Origin: Bacteroidales bacterium
Lineage (GTDB): Bacteria > Bacteroidota > Bacteroidia > Bacteroidales > P3
Direction: 5' to 3'
Assembly: GCA_017480785.1 (NCBI GenBank)
Contig: JAFURZ010000010.1
Location: forward strand, 1-64,000
Length of the DNA: 64,000 nt
Shown: positions 8,696-16,707 of the stretch, in pieces
How positions within the stretch are numbered: position 1 is the first letter of the stretch
Layout: every line of letters begins with the position of its first letter
Translations under genes and position numbers: made by a program
The notes under the pieces: generated by a model
What the model was told of the DNA's origin: nothing
Databases searched by the model: none
Seen by the model: only the letters and a program-made list of their open reading frames with translations

Positions 8696-9105
8696 TTCTT
8701 TTTGTTCTTGACGGTTTGATTGAGTTGATAGTCGAGCAGGGCGTCGTACTGGCCCTCGTTCTCGATGATGTAGAAGCCCACCGAGCGGCGTTCGGGCGAC
8801 GCCACCACGCGCAGCGCCTGCGCGCCGGTCCACCGGGCGCGGCGGGCGGGCTGGTCGGCGGCGCCGAGCCACGACGTGACGCCTTCGCTCTCGCGTATGT
8901 CGAGCTCGCGGGCCAGCCGTTGCCAGGCGGCAGCGTCGTCGGCCACCACCAGCACCACGTCGACGCGTGCCGTGTCGTTCAGCCGGAAGCCGCTGACCTG
9001 CGCCACCGTGAGGTCGGCCCGCGAGGCGTAGCGCTCGTAGAGCTTGCCTTGCGCGCTGGCCACCACCGGCAGCAACAGCATGATGTATATCAGTATTCTT
9101 TTCAT
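8692..9105 (-). CDS. Small exported protein of the ECF-B cassette (DUF4252-like)
   Basis: 137 aa with a cleavable signal peptide (MKRILIYIMLLLPVVASAQG) rather than a lipobox. The body LYERYASRADLTVAQVSGFRL ... DVVLVVADDAAAWQRLARELDIRESEGVTSWLGAADQPARR matches the small lipoprotein at 5637-6065 over its whole length. It lies between the putative anti-sigma gene and the large lipoprotein. The DUF4252-like assignment rests on resemblance of the N-terminal segment and on the ECF context. Confidence 0.8.
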   Translation of the reverse strand: MKRILIYIMLLLPVVASAQGKLYERYASRADLTVAQVSGFRLNDTARVDVVLVVADDAAAWQRLARELDIRESEGVTSWLGAADQPARRARWTGAQALRVVASPERRSVGFYIIENEGQYDALLDYQLNQTVKNKKK

Positions 9106-9130
9106 TGAACTATATTATCTATTCTCTAAA

Positions 9131-9415
9131 TTACGCCTCCATCAGCAGGGCGTCGGCCAGCTCGGCCCATTGGCCGTCGGCCACGCCGGTACGGTTGCAG
9201 TAGACGTGCTCGTAGACGTCGTTCCGCGGCGACCCCGTCAGCAGCGGCAGCGCCACGGCCGCCAGCACCGTCAGCATCGCCAGCGTGCCCAGCGTGCGGC
9301 GCCGGTTGCGCTGCCACTGGCCGTAGCCCTCCGAAAGGCGGTGGCCCTGGCTGCGGGCCGAGGCCTCCTGCCACAGCTGGTCAAACTCGTTGTCTGTCAA
9401 TACTCTATGTTCCAT
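9131..9415 (-). CDS. Small single-pass membrane protein, putative anti-sigma factor (ECF-B)
   Basis: 94 aa, MEHRVLTDNEFDQLWQEA; basic WQRNRRR before one TM helix (about residues 42-62), then a short extracytoplasmic tail with YCNRTGVADGQWAELADALL. It starts 4 bp after the sigma B stop. It aligns with the ECF-A equivalent at 6062-6343 but without repeat-derived residues at the TM end, so it shows the ancestral form. The role as anti-sigma factor is inferred from position and topology. Confidence 0.72.
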   Translation of the reverse strand: MEHRVLTDNEFDQLWQEASARSQGHRLSEGYGQWQRNRRRTLGTLAMLTVLAAVALPLLTGSPRNDVYEHVYCNRTGVADGQWAELADALLMEA

Positions 9416-9418
9416 ATC

Positions 9419-9886
9419 CTATATAAAGTGTTTTCTCAGTTTCTCCTTCGCCCTCACCAGCCTCACACTCACGTTCTTCACCGTCAGGCCGCTCTTCTCG
9501 GCTATCTCGTCGTAGCTGTAGCCCTGCAGCTGCAGGCTGACCAGCGTCCGGTCGGGCTCGTCGAGGAGTGACACCTGCGCGTAGAGCTCGTCCACGAGAC
9601 TTGTGTCCTCGGCCATTTGGTCGAACCCCTCGGGCAGCTCCTCGGTGGGCGAGAGGCGCCGCACGGCGTCTATCATCGCGTTGCGCCCTATCTTCCATGC
9701 CAGCGCCGCCTGTTGGGGTCCTGTGCCCAGTGAGAGCAGCCGCCCGCTGTCGCGCCACAGCGCCACCGAAGCCTCCTGCATCAGGTCGTCAACGTCCAGG
9801 CCCCGCCGGCTGTAGCGCCGGCAGAGCGTGAAGAGCAGCCCACGGTAGCGGTGCAGCAACGCTTCAAACGGATCCTGTTGTCTCAC
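9419..9886 (-). CDS. ECF-family sigma factor B
   Basis: 155 aa from a GTG at 9886 (VRQQDPFEALLHRYRGLLF). Region 2: RYRGLLFTLCRRYSRRGLDVDDLMQEASVALW; region 4: LLDEPDRTLVSLQLQGYSYDEIAEKSGLTVKNVSVRLVRAKEKL. It is clearly paralogous to sigma A (6380-6850). As there, a putative -10 (CGTTAT, 9894-9899) ends 7 nt before the GTG, predicting a leaderless transcript; the next Met is inside region 2. First gene of a four-gene minus-strand cassette running to 7631. Confidence 0.88.
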   Translation of the reverse strand: MRQQDPFEALLHRYRGLLFTLCRRYSRRGLDVDDLMQEASVALWRDSGRLLSLGTGPQQAALAWKIGRNAMIDAVRRLSPTEELPEGFDQMAEDTSLVDELYAQVSLLDEPDRTLVSLQLQGYSYDEIAEKSGLTVKNVSVRLVRAKEKLRKHFI

Positions 9887-9890
9887 GCTT

Positions 9891-9925
9891 ATAATAACGT
9901 AAGAAAACAACAAATTACTACATCC
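9891..9925 (-). promoter_or_regulatory. Putative ECF-type promoter of sigma B
   Basis: Minus strand TGTAGT (9917-9922), 17 bp, CGTTATTATA (9890-9899). It shares the flanking GTTTTCTTACG with the promoter at 7571-7604 (GTTTCTTACG). Confidence 0.6.
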
Positions 9926-10000
9926 TCACGAAAAAAAATCGACGGGCTCAGTCCCGATGGCCTCCCTCCAGTACCCTCTGCGTGGCGGTCGCCTCTGGGT

Positions 10001-10091
10001 TTTTTACGGTAGTATTACGCTAGTATTACGGTAGTATTACGGTTTAAAAGCGTAATACTACCGTAATACTAGCGTAATACTACCGTAAAAA
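10001..10091. repeat. 91-nt palindrome of 11-bp units (copy 1)
   Basis: Arms 10001-10041 and 10051-10091 are perfect 41-bp inverted repeats of 11-bp units (GTAGTATTACG / CTAGTATTACG) around a 9-nt centre. It is followed by ATGGCGGAGG. It lies between divergent sigma B and typA. Sister copies: 40423-40519 and 57353-57461. Confidence 0.92.
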
Positions 10092-10228
10092 TGGCGGAGG
10101 AAACAGGGGGTGGGTGGGACGAAAGGGTAGAGAATGTGGGACGAAAATTTCACCCATTGGCGAAATTCTTAAACCCCGTTTTGGGAAAAATATGTATCTT
10201 TGCAGTTTGTTTTTAATACATGGTGTTT

Positions 10229-12064
10229 ATGCAAAACATTCGTAATGTTGCTATTATAGCCCACGTCGACCACGGCAAGACCACCCTGGTCGACCGCATG
10301 CTCCATCAGGCCAAGCTCTTCCGCGACAATCAGGAGACCGGCGAGCTCATTCTTGACAACAACGACCTCGAACGCGAACGCGGCATCACCATCCTCTCGA
10401 AGAATGTCTCGGTGCGCTACAAGGGGTACAAAATCAACATCATCGACACTCCGGGCCACTCGGACTTCGGCGGCGAGGTGGAGCGCGTGCTCAACATGGC
10501 CGACGGCGTGCTGCTGGTGGTCGACGCCTTCGAAGGTCCTATGCCGCAGACTCGCTTCGTGCTGCAGAAGGCTATAGAGCTGGGACTGAAGCCCATCGTG
10601 GTGGTCAACAAGGTCGACAAGCCCAACTGCGACCCCGAGGCCACCCAGGAGGCCGTCTTCGACCTCATGTTCAACCTCGGCGCCAACAACGACCAGCTCG
10701 AGTTCCCCACCGCCTACGGCAGCGCCAAGCAGGGCTGGATGGGCGAGGACTGGCAGACGCCCGCCGAGGACATCTCCTATCTTATGGACCTCATTATCGA
10801 GTACATACCGTCGCCCATCGTGCCCGAGGGCAACACGCAGATGATGATTTCCTCGCTCGACTACAGCTCCTACCTGGGTCGCATCGCCGTGGGACGTCTG
10901 CACCGTGGTACCCTGCAGGCCGGCCAGTCCATCACCCTCGCCAAACGCGACGGCAGCATGGTGAAAACCAAGATAAAAGAACTCTACACGTTTGAGGGAT
11001 TGGGCAAGGAGCGCACCAAGAGCGTGGTCGAGGCCGGCGAGATATGCGCCGTGCTGCTCGACCTGGACAAGAACGTGGCCTTCGAAATCGGCGACACCAT
11101 CTGCGACGCCGACGCCCCCGAGGCGCTGCCTCCCATCAAGGTGGACGAGCCCACGATGAGCATGCTCTTCACCATCAACACCTCGCCCTTCTTCGGCAAG
11201 GAGGGCAAGTATGTCACCAGCCGCCACCTGCGCGACCGCCTCTATGCCGAGCTGGAGAAGAACCTGGCCATGCGCATCGAGGAGACCGGCTCGCCCGACC
11301 AGCTGCTGGTCTACGGCCGCGGCATCATGCACCTCTCGGTCCTCATCGAGACCATGCGCCGCGAGGGCTACGAGCTGCAGGTGGGTCAGCCGAAGGTGAT
11401 TATCAAGGAGATAGACCGGCAGAAGTGCGAGCCGGTAGAGCAGCTCACCGTCCTGGTGCCCGAGGAGTTCTCGTCGAAGGTCATCGATGTCGTCACCCGC
11501 CGCAAGGGCGAGGTGGGCACCATCGACACCAAGGGCGACCGAGTGCAGCTCGACTTCACCATCCCCAGCCGCGGCATCATAGGCCTGCGCAACACGCTGC
11601 TCACCGCCACCAACGGCGAGGCCATCATAGCCCACCGCTTCCTCGAGTTCCAGCCCTGGAAGGGCGATATGGACGACCACAAGTACGGCGCCCTCATCGC
11701 CAAGGAGACCGGCGAGGCTACAGCATACAGCATCAGTAAGTTGCAGGACCGTGGCCCCTTCTTCATCGAGCCCGGCGACCACGTCTATGCCGGCGAGGTC
11801 ATCGGCGAGAGCCTGCGTCCCGGTAACGACATCGTTATCAACGTGGTCACCGCCAAGAACCTCACCAACATGCGCAGCAAGAGCGCCGACGACAAGTCCA
11901 CCACCAGCCCCGCCATCAAGATGAGCCTCGAGGAGGCCATGGAGTACATCCGCGAGGACGAGTACCTCGAGATTACCCCCAGTAACCTCCGCATCCGCAA
12001 AATCATCCTCGACGAAATCGAGCGCAAACGCGCCCGCATCGCCGCCGGCTACAAGGACGAGTAA
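10229..12064 (+). CDS. typA: Ribosome-associated translational GTPase TypA/BipA
   Basis: EF-G-like GTPase that binds the ribosome and affects 50S assembly and stress adaptation. About 611 aa, normal length. G1 [10 protein letters not shown]2/G3 ERERGITI and [17 protein letters not shown]4 NKVDKP; then domain II, a domain III/V-like part and the C-terminal domain with SRGIIGLRN and EFQPW. I chose [10 protein letters not shown] (10229) over MVFMQ (10220) because family members begin MQNIRN. A TATCTTTG -7 element is at 10195-10202. A strong terminator follows at 12086-12120, so it is monocistronic. Confidence 0.97.
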   Translation: MQNIRNVAIIAHVDHGKTTLVDRMLHQAKLFRDNQETGELILDNNDLERERGITILSKNVSVRYKGYKINIIDTPGHSDFGGEVERVLNMADGVLLVVDAFEGPMPQTRFVLQKAIELGLKPIVVVNKVDKPNCDPEATQEAVFDLMFNLGANNDQLEFPTAYGSAKQGWMGEDWQTPAEDISYLMDLIIEYIPSPIVPEGNTQMMISSLDYSSYLGRIAVGRLHRGTLQAGQSITLAKRDGSMVKTKIKELYTFEGLGKERTKSVVEAGEICAVLLDLDKNVAFEIGDTICDADAPEALPPIKVDEPTMSMLFTINTSPFFGKEGKYVTSRHLRDRLYAELEKNLAMRIEETGSPDQLLVYGRGIMHLSVLIETMRREGYELQVGQPKVIIKEIDRQKCEPVEQLTVLVPEEFSSKVIDVVTRRKGEVGTIDTKGDRVQLDFTIPSRGIIGLRNTLLTATNGEAIIAHRFLEFQPWKGDMDDHKYGALIAKETGEATAYSISKLQDRGPFFIEPGDHVYAGEVIGESLRPGNDIVINVVTAKNLTNMRSKSADDKSTTSPAIKMSLEEAMEYIREDEYLEITPSNLRIRKIILDEIERKRARIAAGYKDE

Positions 12065-12085
12065 TCTCGTATTATTCAAAATAAC

Positions 12086-12120
12086 AGGGATTGCCATTGT
12101 TCGGACAATCCCTTTTTTTT
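12086..12120 (+). terminator. Rho-independent terminator of typA
   Basis: AGGGATTGCC pairs with GGACAATCCCT, followed by eight T. Confidence 0.85.
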
Positions 12121-12150
12121 GCTGTTATTGCGGCAAGGTGAAAATATTAT

Positions 12151-12181
12151 TTTGCCGGATGGATTATTATTCGTAATTTTG
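12151..12181 (+). promoter_or_regulatory. Bacteroidota sigma-ABfr-type promoter of the DUF3791/DUF3990 operon
   Basis: TTTG (12151-12154), 19 bp, TAATTTTG (12174-12181). It matches the TTTG/TAnnTTTG consensus and lies 28 bp upstream of the first ATG. Confidence 0.65.
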
Positions 12182-12208
12182 CAGCGTGAATGGCAAGGAA
12201 TTTGTAGT

Positions 12209-12448
12209 ATGGATAATCTGATAGAAATACCGAAGAATCAAATCATAATGGCTTTTGTGGCCACATGTATCGAGGCCACTGCCCGCAAATTGGGCGTCGG
12301 CTATCGTGTGGTCTATGACCGCATGGAGAAAGTCAATATGATAGATGGATACATCTACCCCTGCTACGAGACCTTGCACACGGAAAGCCGCGAGAACATA
12401 GCCGCCGACATGATAACCTGTCTGAACAACTGGGAGACGCGGGCATGA
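12209..12448 (+). CDS. DUF3791-like protein, putative antitoxin 1
   Basis: 79 aa (MDNLIEIPKNQIIMAFVATCIEATARKLGVG...). A small alpha-helical protein resembling DUF3791 proteins that precede DUF3990 genes in gut Bacteroidota and Firmicutes. I chose ATG 12209, just downstream of a good promoter; a longer in-frame extension runs through the promoter and is rejected. It overlaps the next gene as ATGA (12445-12448), so the two are translationally coupled. The toxin-antitoxin role is an inference from gene organisation. Confidence 0.7.
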   Translation: MDNLIEIPKNQIIMAFVATCIEATARKLGVGYRVVYDRMEKVNMIDGYIYPCYETLHTESRENIAADMITCLNNWETRA

Positions 12449-12939
12449 GCAGCATTATTGTTTATCATGGAGCCACACAGGCAGTGGAACATCCGATATG
12501 CCGGTTCGGCAGGCCAAACCTTGACTTCGGACAGGGATTCTATGTGACCGACATCAGGGAACAGGCCGAGGAATGGGCTATCAGGGTGAGTCGCAACCGT
12601 CAGGCGACGCCTATGCTCAACAGATACAAGCTTGACCGCGAAGGTTTTGTCAAAGAAGGTCGAACGCTCTTTTTCGATAGTTATGATGAGCAGTGGCTGC
12701 GTTTTATCGTGGCAAGCCGCACCGAGCAGAATCCAGCCAAGGACTACGACTATATTGAAGGCGGTGTGGCCAACGACCGCGTGGTCGATACGGTGAACTT
12801 GTACATGCAGGGTCTAATGACATTGGACGTGGCTCTTGCACGCCTGTCGGAGCACCGTCCCAACAACCAGATATGCCTGCTCAACCAACAGCTAACGGAC
12901 AAATACCTCACATTCGATGGAACAGAAAGCATCCAGTAG
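12445..12939 (+). CDS. DUF3990 protein, putative ADP-ribosyltransferase-fold toxin
   Basis: 164 aa. The start SSIIVYHGATQAVEHP and the segment LDFGQGFYVTDIREQAEEWA match DUF3990, a family regarded as related to the PARP/ART fold (YHGT-like beta strand, then an FG.GFY..D...A.. motif). If active it would modify a target using NAD; the glutamate expected in the third motif cannot be assigned with confidence. It lies between two DUF3791-type genes, with a 4-bp overlap before and a 23-bp overlap after. Best read as a candidate toxin in a three-gene module. Confidence 0.72.
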   Translation: MSSIIVYHGATQAVEHPICRFGRPNLDFGQGFYVTDIREQAEEWAIRVSRNRQATPMLNRYKLDREGFVKEGRTLFFDSYDEQWLRFIVASRTEQNPAKDYDYIEGGVANDRVVDTVNLYMQGLMTLDVALARLSEHRPNNQICLLNQQLTDKYLTFDGTESIQ

Positions 12940-13168
12940 CGACCCCGTCAAGACGCCTGTCATGCAGGAAATTCTGATGAGCAACCGCATCGGAGCCATC
13001 GCTATGTTGCTTTCGCGTCGACTTGACATTGAGCCGCTGAAAGCGTTGAAGATGTTCTACGAAAGTGCCACCTGTGCCAACCTGCACGATAAATCCACAG
13101 GACTTTATCTCTACAGCGACCCCTACGTCGCCGACGAGTTCATGCGCGAGAAAGAGTACAATCAGTAA
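12917..13168 (+). CDS. DUF3791-like protein, putative antitoxin 2
   Basis: 83 aa. The segment PVMQEILMSNRIGAIAMLLSRRLDIEPLKALKMFYESATCANLHDKSTGLYLYSDPYVADEFMREK has the helix pattern of DUF3791 proteins (MLLS..L.I...KAL..FY.S.T...L.D...GLY..S..Y..D). It overlaps the end of the DUF3990 gene by 23 bp. A second such gene in the same operon suggests a bipartite antitoxin or one redundant copy. Confidence 0.68.
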   Translation: MEQKASSSDPVKTPVMQEILMSNRIGAIAMLLSRRLDIEPLKALKMFYESATCANLHDKSTGLYLYSDPYVADEFMREKEYNQ

Positions 13169-13289
13169 AAATAATACAGAAAAATGGGAGGCTCCCTGTT
13201 GTTGTCGTGTCGCAAAATCATGTTTTCTGTGACATGATGAGAACTTTTTTTGTGTTTTGATTAAAAAGATAGATATCAATCTATATAAA

Positions 13290-13321
13290 GGGAGAATATT
13301 ACACCTCTGCAATATTCTCCC
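13290..13321 (+). terminator. Hairpin after the DUF3791/DUF3990 operon
   Basis: GGGAGAATATT (13290-13300) pairs perfectly with AATATTCTCCC (13311-13321); no strong T run. Confidence 0.45.
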
Positions 13322-13408
13322 TCGAAAATTCACCCGTTAACCCGCTTCATGCTTCCGCTGGTCGTTTTAGATACCCAATGGGCAGTTATTTATCCTGTAT
13401 TACATAGA

Positions 13409-13441
13409 AGGGCTGCCGGAAATTACCAGCAGCCCTTGTTT
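13409..13441. terminator. Terminator hairpin downstream of 13446-14204
   Basis: AAGGGCTGC and GCAGCCCTT arms around a 12-nt loop, followed by GTTTTT on the plus strand. It could end either flanking transcript. Confidence 0.55.
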
Positions 13442-13445
13442 TTAA

Positions 13446-14204
13446 TCATATGGCTGCAAGCGCGATGAGAACGATAAGTCCAATTCCTCCAAGTGTTCCC
13501 CACAATGTAGCATTCATCGTCCGTGTAAATTCGGCGTCGTAATCATGTTCTTGTCGAGTTGTTGTAGTGGAGTTTACTTCTACCTTGTCTATTTTGAAAC
13601 TGAAAGTATAGTCGTTTTGCACATCTTCAATCTTTATTGGCAATAGGATACTTACACTTTCACCTTCCAGCGTCTTGGCTTTTTCCATTGCCTCATCCGA
13701 GGAGAACCAATTTGGGAACAAGGGTAATGTCGTCCACTCGTTGGAGATAAGATGTATGTTGTCGACGGGAACGAGTATGTCTTCTAGTTTGGCTCCTTTG
13801 GGCAACGTAGTTGATACTTGTCCTTCGTTCATTTTACTATACTTAATACCCGAATGTATCATCTTTGAGATGTTTTTATCGGTATTGACATACACTACAT
13901 CGTCCCAATTGATTTTCAAAGCATGGTTCGTCTTGTTATATATGGTAAAAGAGAACTGTTTGTCGAGTACAAGCCAGAATATTCTGATGTTCTCATCCTC
14001 GAAAACATACTTTGTCACCCCCTGGTCTGAATTTTCTTTTTGGATTGTTTCAGAGAACCTTTCTTTAGAGTTTGACGGCAACTCCACCTTGTCTAATGAC
14101 ACAGAATAGGTGGCCTGTCGCGTTGTGGTTGTCACATCTTTCATCACAGTGCATGACTGGAGTGCGAAAAGTGCTGCAATGGCAAAAAGATACAATCTTT
14201 TCAT
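13446..14204 (-). CDS. Lipoprotein of unknown function with C-terminal TM helix
   Basis: 252 aa from ATG 14204: MKRLYLFAIAALFALQSCTVMKDV, lipobox LQSC. The body (IRIFWLVLDKQFSFTIYNKTNHALKINWDDVVYV ... GESVSILLPIKIEDVQNDYTFSFKIDKVEV) looks like a beta-sandwich, similar in style to phage- or envelope-associated lipoproteins. The C-terminus has one hydrophobic helix (LWGTLGGIGLIVLIALAAI). Upstream in-frame codons lack a signal and are not included. Lower G+C than its neighbours. No family recognised. Confidence 0.7.
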   Translation of the reverse strand: MKRLYLFAIAALFALQSCTVMKDVTTTTRQATYSVSLDKVELPSNSKERFSETIQKENSDQGVTKYVFEDENIRIFWLVLDKQFSFTIYNKTNHALKINWDDVVYVNTDKNISKMIHSGIKYSKMNEGQVSTTLPKGAKLEDILVPVDNIHLISNEWTTLPLFPNWFSSDEAMEKAKTLEGESVSILLPIKIEDVQNDYTFSFKIDKVEVNSTTTTRQEHDYDAEFTRTMNATLWGTLGGIGLIVLIALAAI

Positions 14205-14313
14205 GCGTTCAATGCCTGTTTTATCCTGTCGGCTCTTCAGTTTTATACTCTTCTGCACCTCGTCGAGCAATTGTGTTTATAACAAGAAGCGTGGTGCCGT
14301 GTAACCACTTCTT

Positions 14314-14430
14314 CAATTGGAGGTCCTGAGAATTACCTTGTGACGGAGAAATAGACAACAGCCCACGCTAATACGCGCGAAGCCGTTATACTCCCTTGCG
14401 TCACTTGAAAATTTCTCAGGTTTCCAATTG
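14314..14430 (-). ncRNA. Structured imperfect inverted repeat (possible leader RNA, ncRNA or MITE-like element)
   Basis: CAATTGG (14314) and CCAATTG (14430) bound a nested set of pairings: CCTGAGAA/TTCTCAGG, then GTGACG/CGTCAC, then AACGGC/GCTGTT, with asymmetric internal loops. It lies upstream of the lipoprotein at 13446-14204, downstream of a minus-strand -7 element TATTTTTG near 14480, so it would be in that gene's leader. No open frame. Identity unknown. Confidence 0.45.
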
Positions 14431-14600
14431 CAAGACGAAGATACAACGCTTCGATGATTTCCTTGTGAAATCGGCTGCAAAAATACGACAATTATTTCAA
14501 TTGGCGAAATTTATTTTCTCTACGTCGCAAAAAAGTCGTACCTTTGCAGCGTGTTAGCCACAGGATTTGCGGCTTATTAACCGCACAATTGAACGAGGAC

Positions 14601-14844
14601 ATGACGATAGACAAGCATATTGAGGCCATTGCGGGGCGCGAGTGCGTGCTGTTTGCGGCCGAGAGGGGCGGAAGCGCTGCTGGTGCAGGTGGTGAGTGCG
14701 ATGCAGCGGGCGGAGCAGGAGGGCGAGGTGGAGCAGATTGCCGCCGCGGGGGTGCCGTTCGCCATGGTGGAGGTACCTGTCGAGGACTGGGAGCTGGAGC
14801 TGATGCCGTGGGCCGTATGGCCAGGGTCTTCGCATGGTGCCTAG
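14601..14844 (+). pseudogene. Relic of a putative esterase/hydrolase N-terminus, frameshifted
   Basis: A promoter TACCTTTG (14539-14546) leads to ATG 14601 (MTIDKHIEAIAGRECVLFAAER). The sensible sequence then moves to another frame near 14665 (ALLVQVVSAMQRAEQEGEVEQIAAAGVPFAMVEVPVEDWELELMPW) and stops at 14844. The second segment resembles the start of Bacteroidota proteins with an alpha/beta-hydrolase esterase fold, where a WEL.LMPW-type motif precedes the catalytic core. The catalytic region is missing. The family call is tentative. Confidence 0.5.
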
Positions 14845-14899
14845 ATGAAATGTCAAAAGAAAAACGTTGTAATTCCCGTTGAATCAACACAACAGTAAA

Positions 14900-15778
14900 A
14901 TGAGAAAGACAGCATTACACCTGATGGCGGCCTTCGCTGCCCTGACCCTCGCCGCCTGCGGCGGTGGAAACAAAAGCAACGACGCTACGTCCGACAGTGC
15001 CGCGGCACCGACCGACCGGATCGGTATCTCCTACTGCGACGCCCACGACTGCATCGGCGTCATCGGCATCACCGACCGCGAGGGCGAGCAGAGCGTGGAC
15101 CTCTTCCGCGGACAGGACGACGCCCTGCTGGACAGCATCGCCGCCGGAAGGACGGTCTTCCGCTCGGCTTTCAACGTCTATATTGCCATGGGCCGTGCCG
15201 ACTATGACGACACCCTGAGTCACCACGTCATCCTCTTCGACGCTGGCATCGGTCCCCAGGCCGGAGGCCAGCTGCCCCAGCGCATGAAGACCGCCGGCAT
15301 CAACCCGACCGATGTCGAGGCCGTGTGCCTCACCCATCTCCACTTCGACCACCTCGGCTGGCTGCTCGACACCGCCGGGCATGTCTTCTTCCCCAACGCC
15401 GACATCTACCTCTCGGCAGCCGAGTTGGCCTCCGGCAAGGACAATGAGCGCTGGCAGCAGGTGCTGGCGGCCTATGGCGACAGGGTGAAGACCTTCGCCG
15501 ACGGCGAGACCATCTGCTTCGACATGGTGAAGACCCACGTCGTCCCCGGCCACACCGCCGGCCACACCATCTATGAGGTCGGCCCCTGCCTCATCGTCGG
15601 CGACCTGCTCCACGCGCAGGACCTGCAGCTGGAGCATCCCGACTTCTGTGCCCGCTACGACGGCGACCCTGCCAGTGCCCGACGGGTGCGCAAGCAAATC
15701 TATAAATGGGCCGCGGCCGACGGCTGGTACCTCTGTGGCGCCCATTGCTACGACCACTTTATAGACATCGACGAATAA
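14900..15778 (+). CDS. Metallo-beta-lactamase-fold lipoprotein hydrolase
   Basis: 292 aa. The ATG at 14900 gives MRKTALHLMAAFAALTLAACGGG with a lipobox (LAAC). Zinc-binding motifs: HLHFDH (THLHFDHLGWL, about residue 150), H in VVPGHTAGHT (about 222), D in VGDLLH (about 235) and a late H (GAHCYDH), as in MBL-fold hydrolases of the AHL-lactonase/quinol-lactonase group. The substrate cannot be told from sequence. It is exported, so it acts in the periplasm or at the surface. It follows the esterase relic. Confidence 0.85.
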   Translation: MRKTALHLMAAFAALTLAACGGGNKSNDATSDSAAAPTDRIGISYCDAHDCIGVIGITDREGEQSVDLFRGQDDALLDSIAAGRTVFRSAFNVYIAMGRADYDDTLSHHVILFDAGIGPQAGGQLPQRMKTAGINPTDVEAVCLTHLHFDHLGWLLDTAGHVFFPNADIYLSAAELASGKDNERWQQVLAAYGDRVKTFADGETICFDMVKTHVVPGHTAGHTIYEVGPCLIVGDLLHAQDLQLEHPDFCARYDGDPASARRVRKQIYKWAAADGWYLCGAHCYDHFIDIDE

Positions 15779-15812
15779 GGCAGAAGGGTAGGTGGGCAGC
15801 ATAATCGCCAAG

Positions 15813-15832
15813 GGCGTGCCGGCCGGCACGCC
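15813..15832. terminator. Perfect 20-bp palindrome between convergent genes
   Basis: GGCGTGCC GGCC GGCACGCC, 35 bp beyond the MBL gene stop and before the convergent DUF2461 stop. Probably a bidirectional terminator, though no T run is visible. Confidence 0.4.
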
Positions 15833-15890
15833 TGCCACTGCAGTGCGGATGACTTATAGGGGGCTCTGAACTGCTTAGCTCGTCTCAGCC

Positions 15891-16595
15891 TCAGTTCCTG
15901 ACGTCTTCCATGGCCCGCTGGATGAAGCGGTTCAGCGGCACGCTGGCACGCCACACCTTCAGCACCTCGTCGAAGAGCCTGGGGCTGGTGAGCATGCGCT
16001 CGGGCATGGTGTAGGCGGTGCAGTAGTCTTTGTATTTCAGCAGGTCGGAATATTGCCAGTCGGCGGGGTAGCCCTTGGGCACACGGCTCAGTACCTTGGT
16101 GGTGAAGAAGGTGCTGCCGAAGTATTTCTTGTAGGAGGGCTCGTTCATAATGGCCAGGAACTCGTCGGGGCAGTAGAATATCTCCTGACGGATGGCGTTG
16201 AGTCCTTCGGGCGTGGGCATGAAGATGCCGCCGCCGAGGTTGCAGGTGCCCTTCAGGCCGTAGGCCTCGTCGCAGCCCATCTGGAAGTAGTAGCCCGGCA
16301 CGCCGCTGTTCTTCGGCCCCCAGCTGCTGAGGAAGCAGGCCACGTGGGTCTTGTAGGGTGTCTTGTCGGGCGAGAAGCGCGTGTCGCGGTAGATGCGGTA
16401 GACGGTGTTCTTGGCCGTCAGGCCCACCAGCGTGTCGTCCTCCTTCTCCATCTCTTCAATCAGTGCCTGCGTGAACTCCTCGAAGGCGGCCTTGATTTCA
16501 AGCCAATGGGGCTTGCGGGCGTTGAACCATTCGCGGTTGTTGTTCATTGCCAGTTCCCGCAGGAAAGGCAGTGTGTCGGGGTGTATCGTGTTCAT
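15891..16595 (-). CDS. DUF2461 family protein
   Basis: 234 aa. The pattern PFLRELAMNNNREWFNARKPHW ... YRIYRDTRFSPDKTPYKTH ... GVPGYYFQM is the DUF2461 (TIGR02453) signature. The family is widespread in bacteria and fungi with no established biochemical role. Full length. It lies between the MBL gene (convergent) and nfo (same strand, 112 bp upstream, with a small GC hairpin in the gap). Confidence 0.88.
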   Translation of the reverse strand: MNTIHPDTLPFLRELAMNNNREWFNARKPHWLEIKAAFEEFTQALIEEMEKEDDTLVGLTAKNTVYRIYRDTRFSPDKTPYKTHVACFLSSWGPKNSGVPGYYFQMGCDEAYGLKGTCNLGGGIFMPTPEGLNAIRQEIFYCPDEFLAIMNEPSYKKYFGSTFFTTKVLSRVPKGYPADWQYSDLLKYKDYCTAYTMPERMLTSPRLFDEVLKVWRASVPLNRFIQRAMEDVRN

Positions 16596-16707
16596 AGTTT
16601 CAGTAAATCTTCTCTTGTTAGTCTCCCACTCGCTGGGCGAGCGTAATCCATTTGTCCTTATTCAGATTTCAGGATTACAGCCCGTCAGGGCTGGGAGCAT
16701 TGTTCCG

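Noticed and set aside
10169..12097. 642-aa open frame antisense to typA
   Set aside because: Shadow of a G+C-rich gene on the other strand; the typA product is fully conserved and this frame has no recognisable features.
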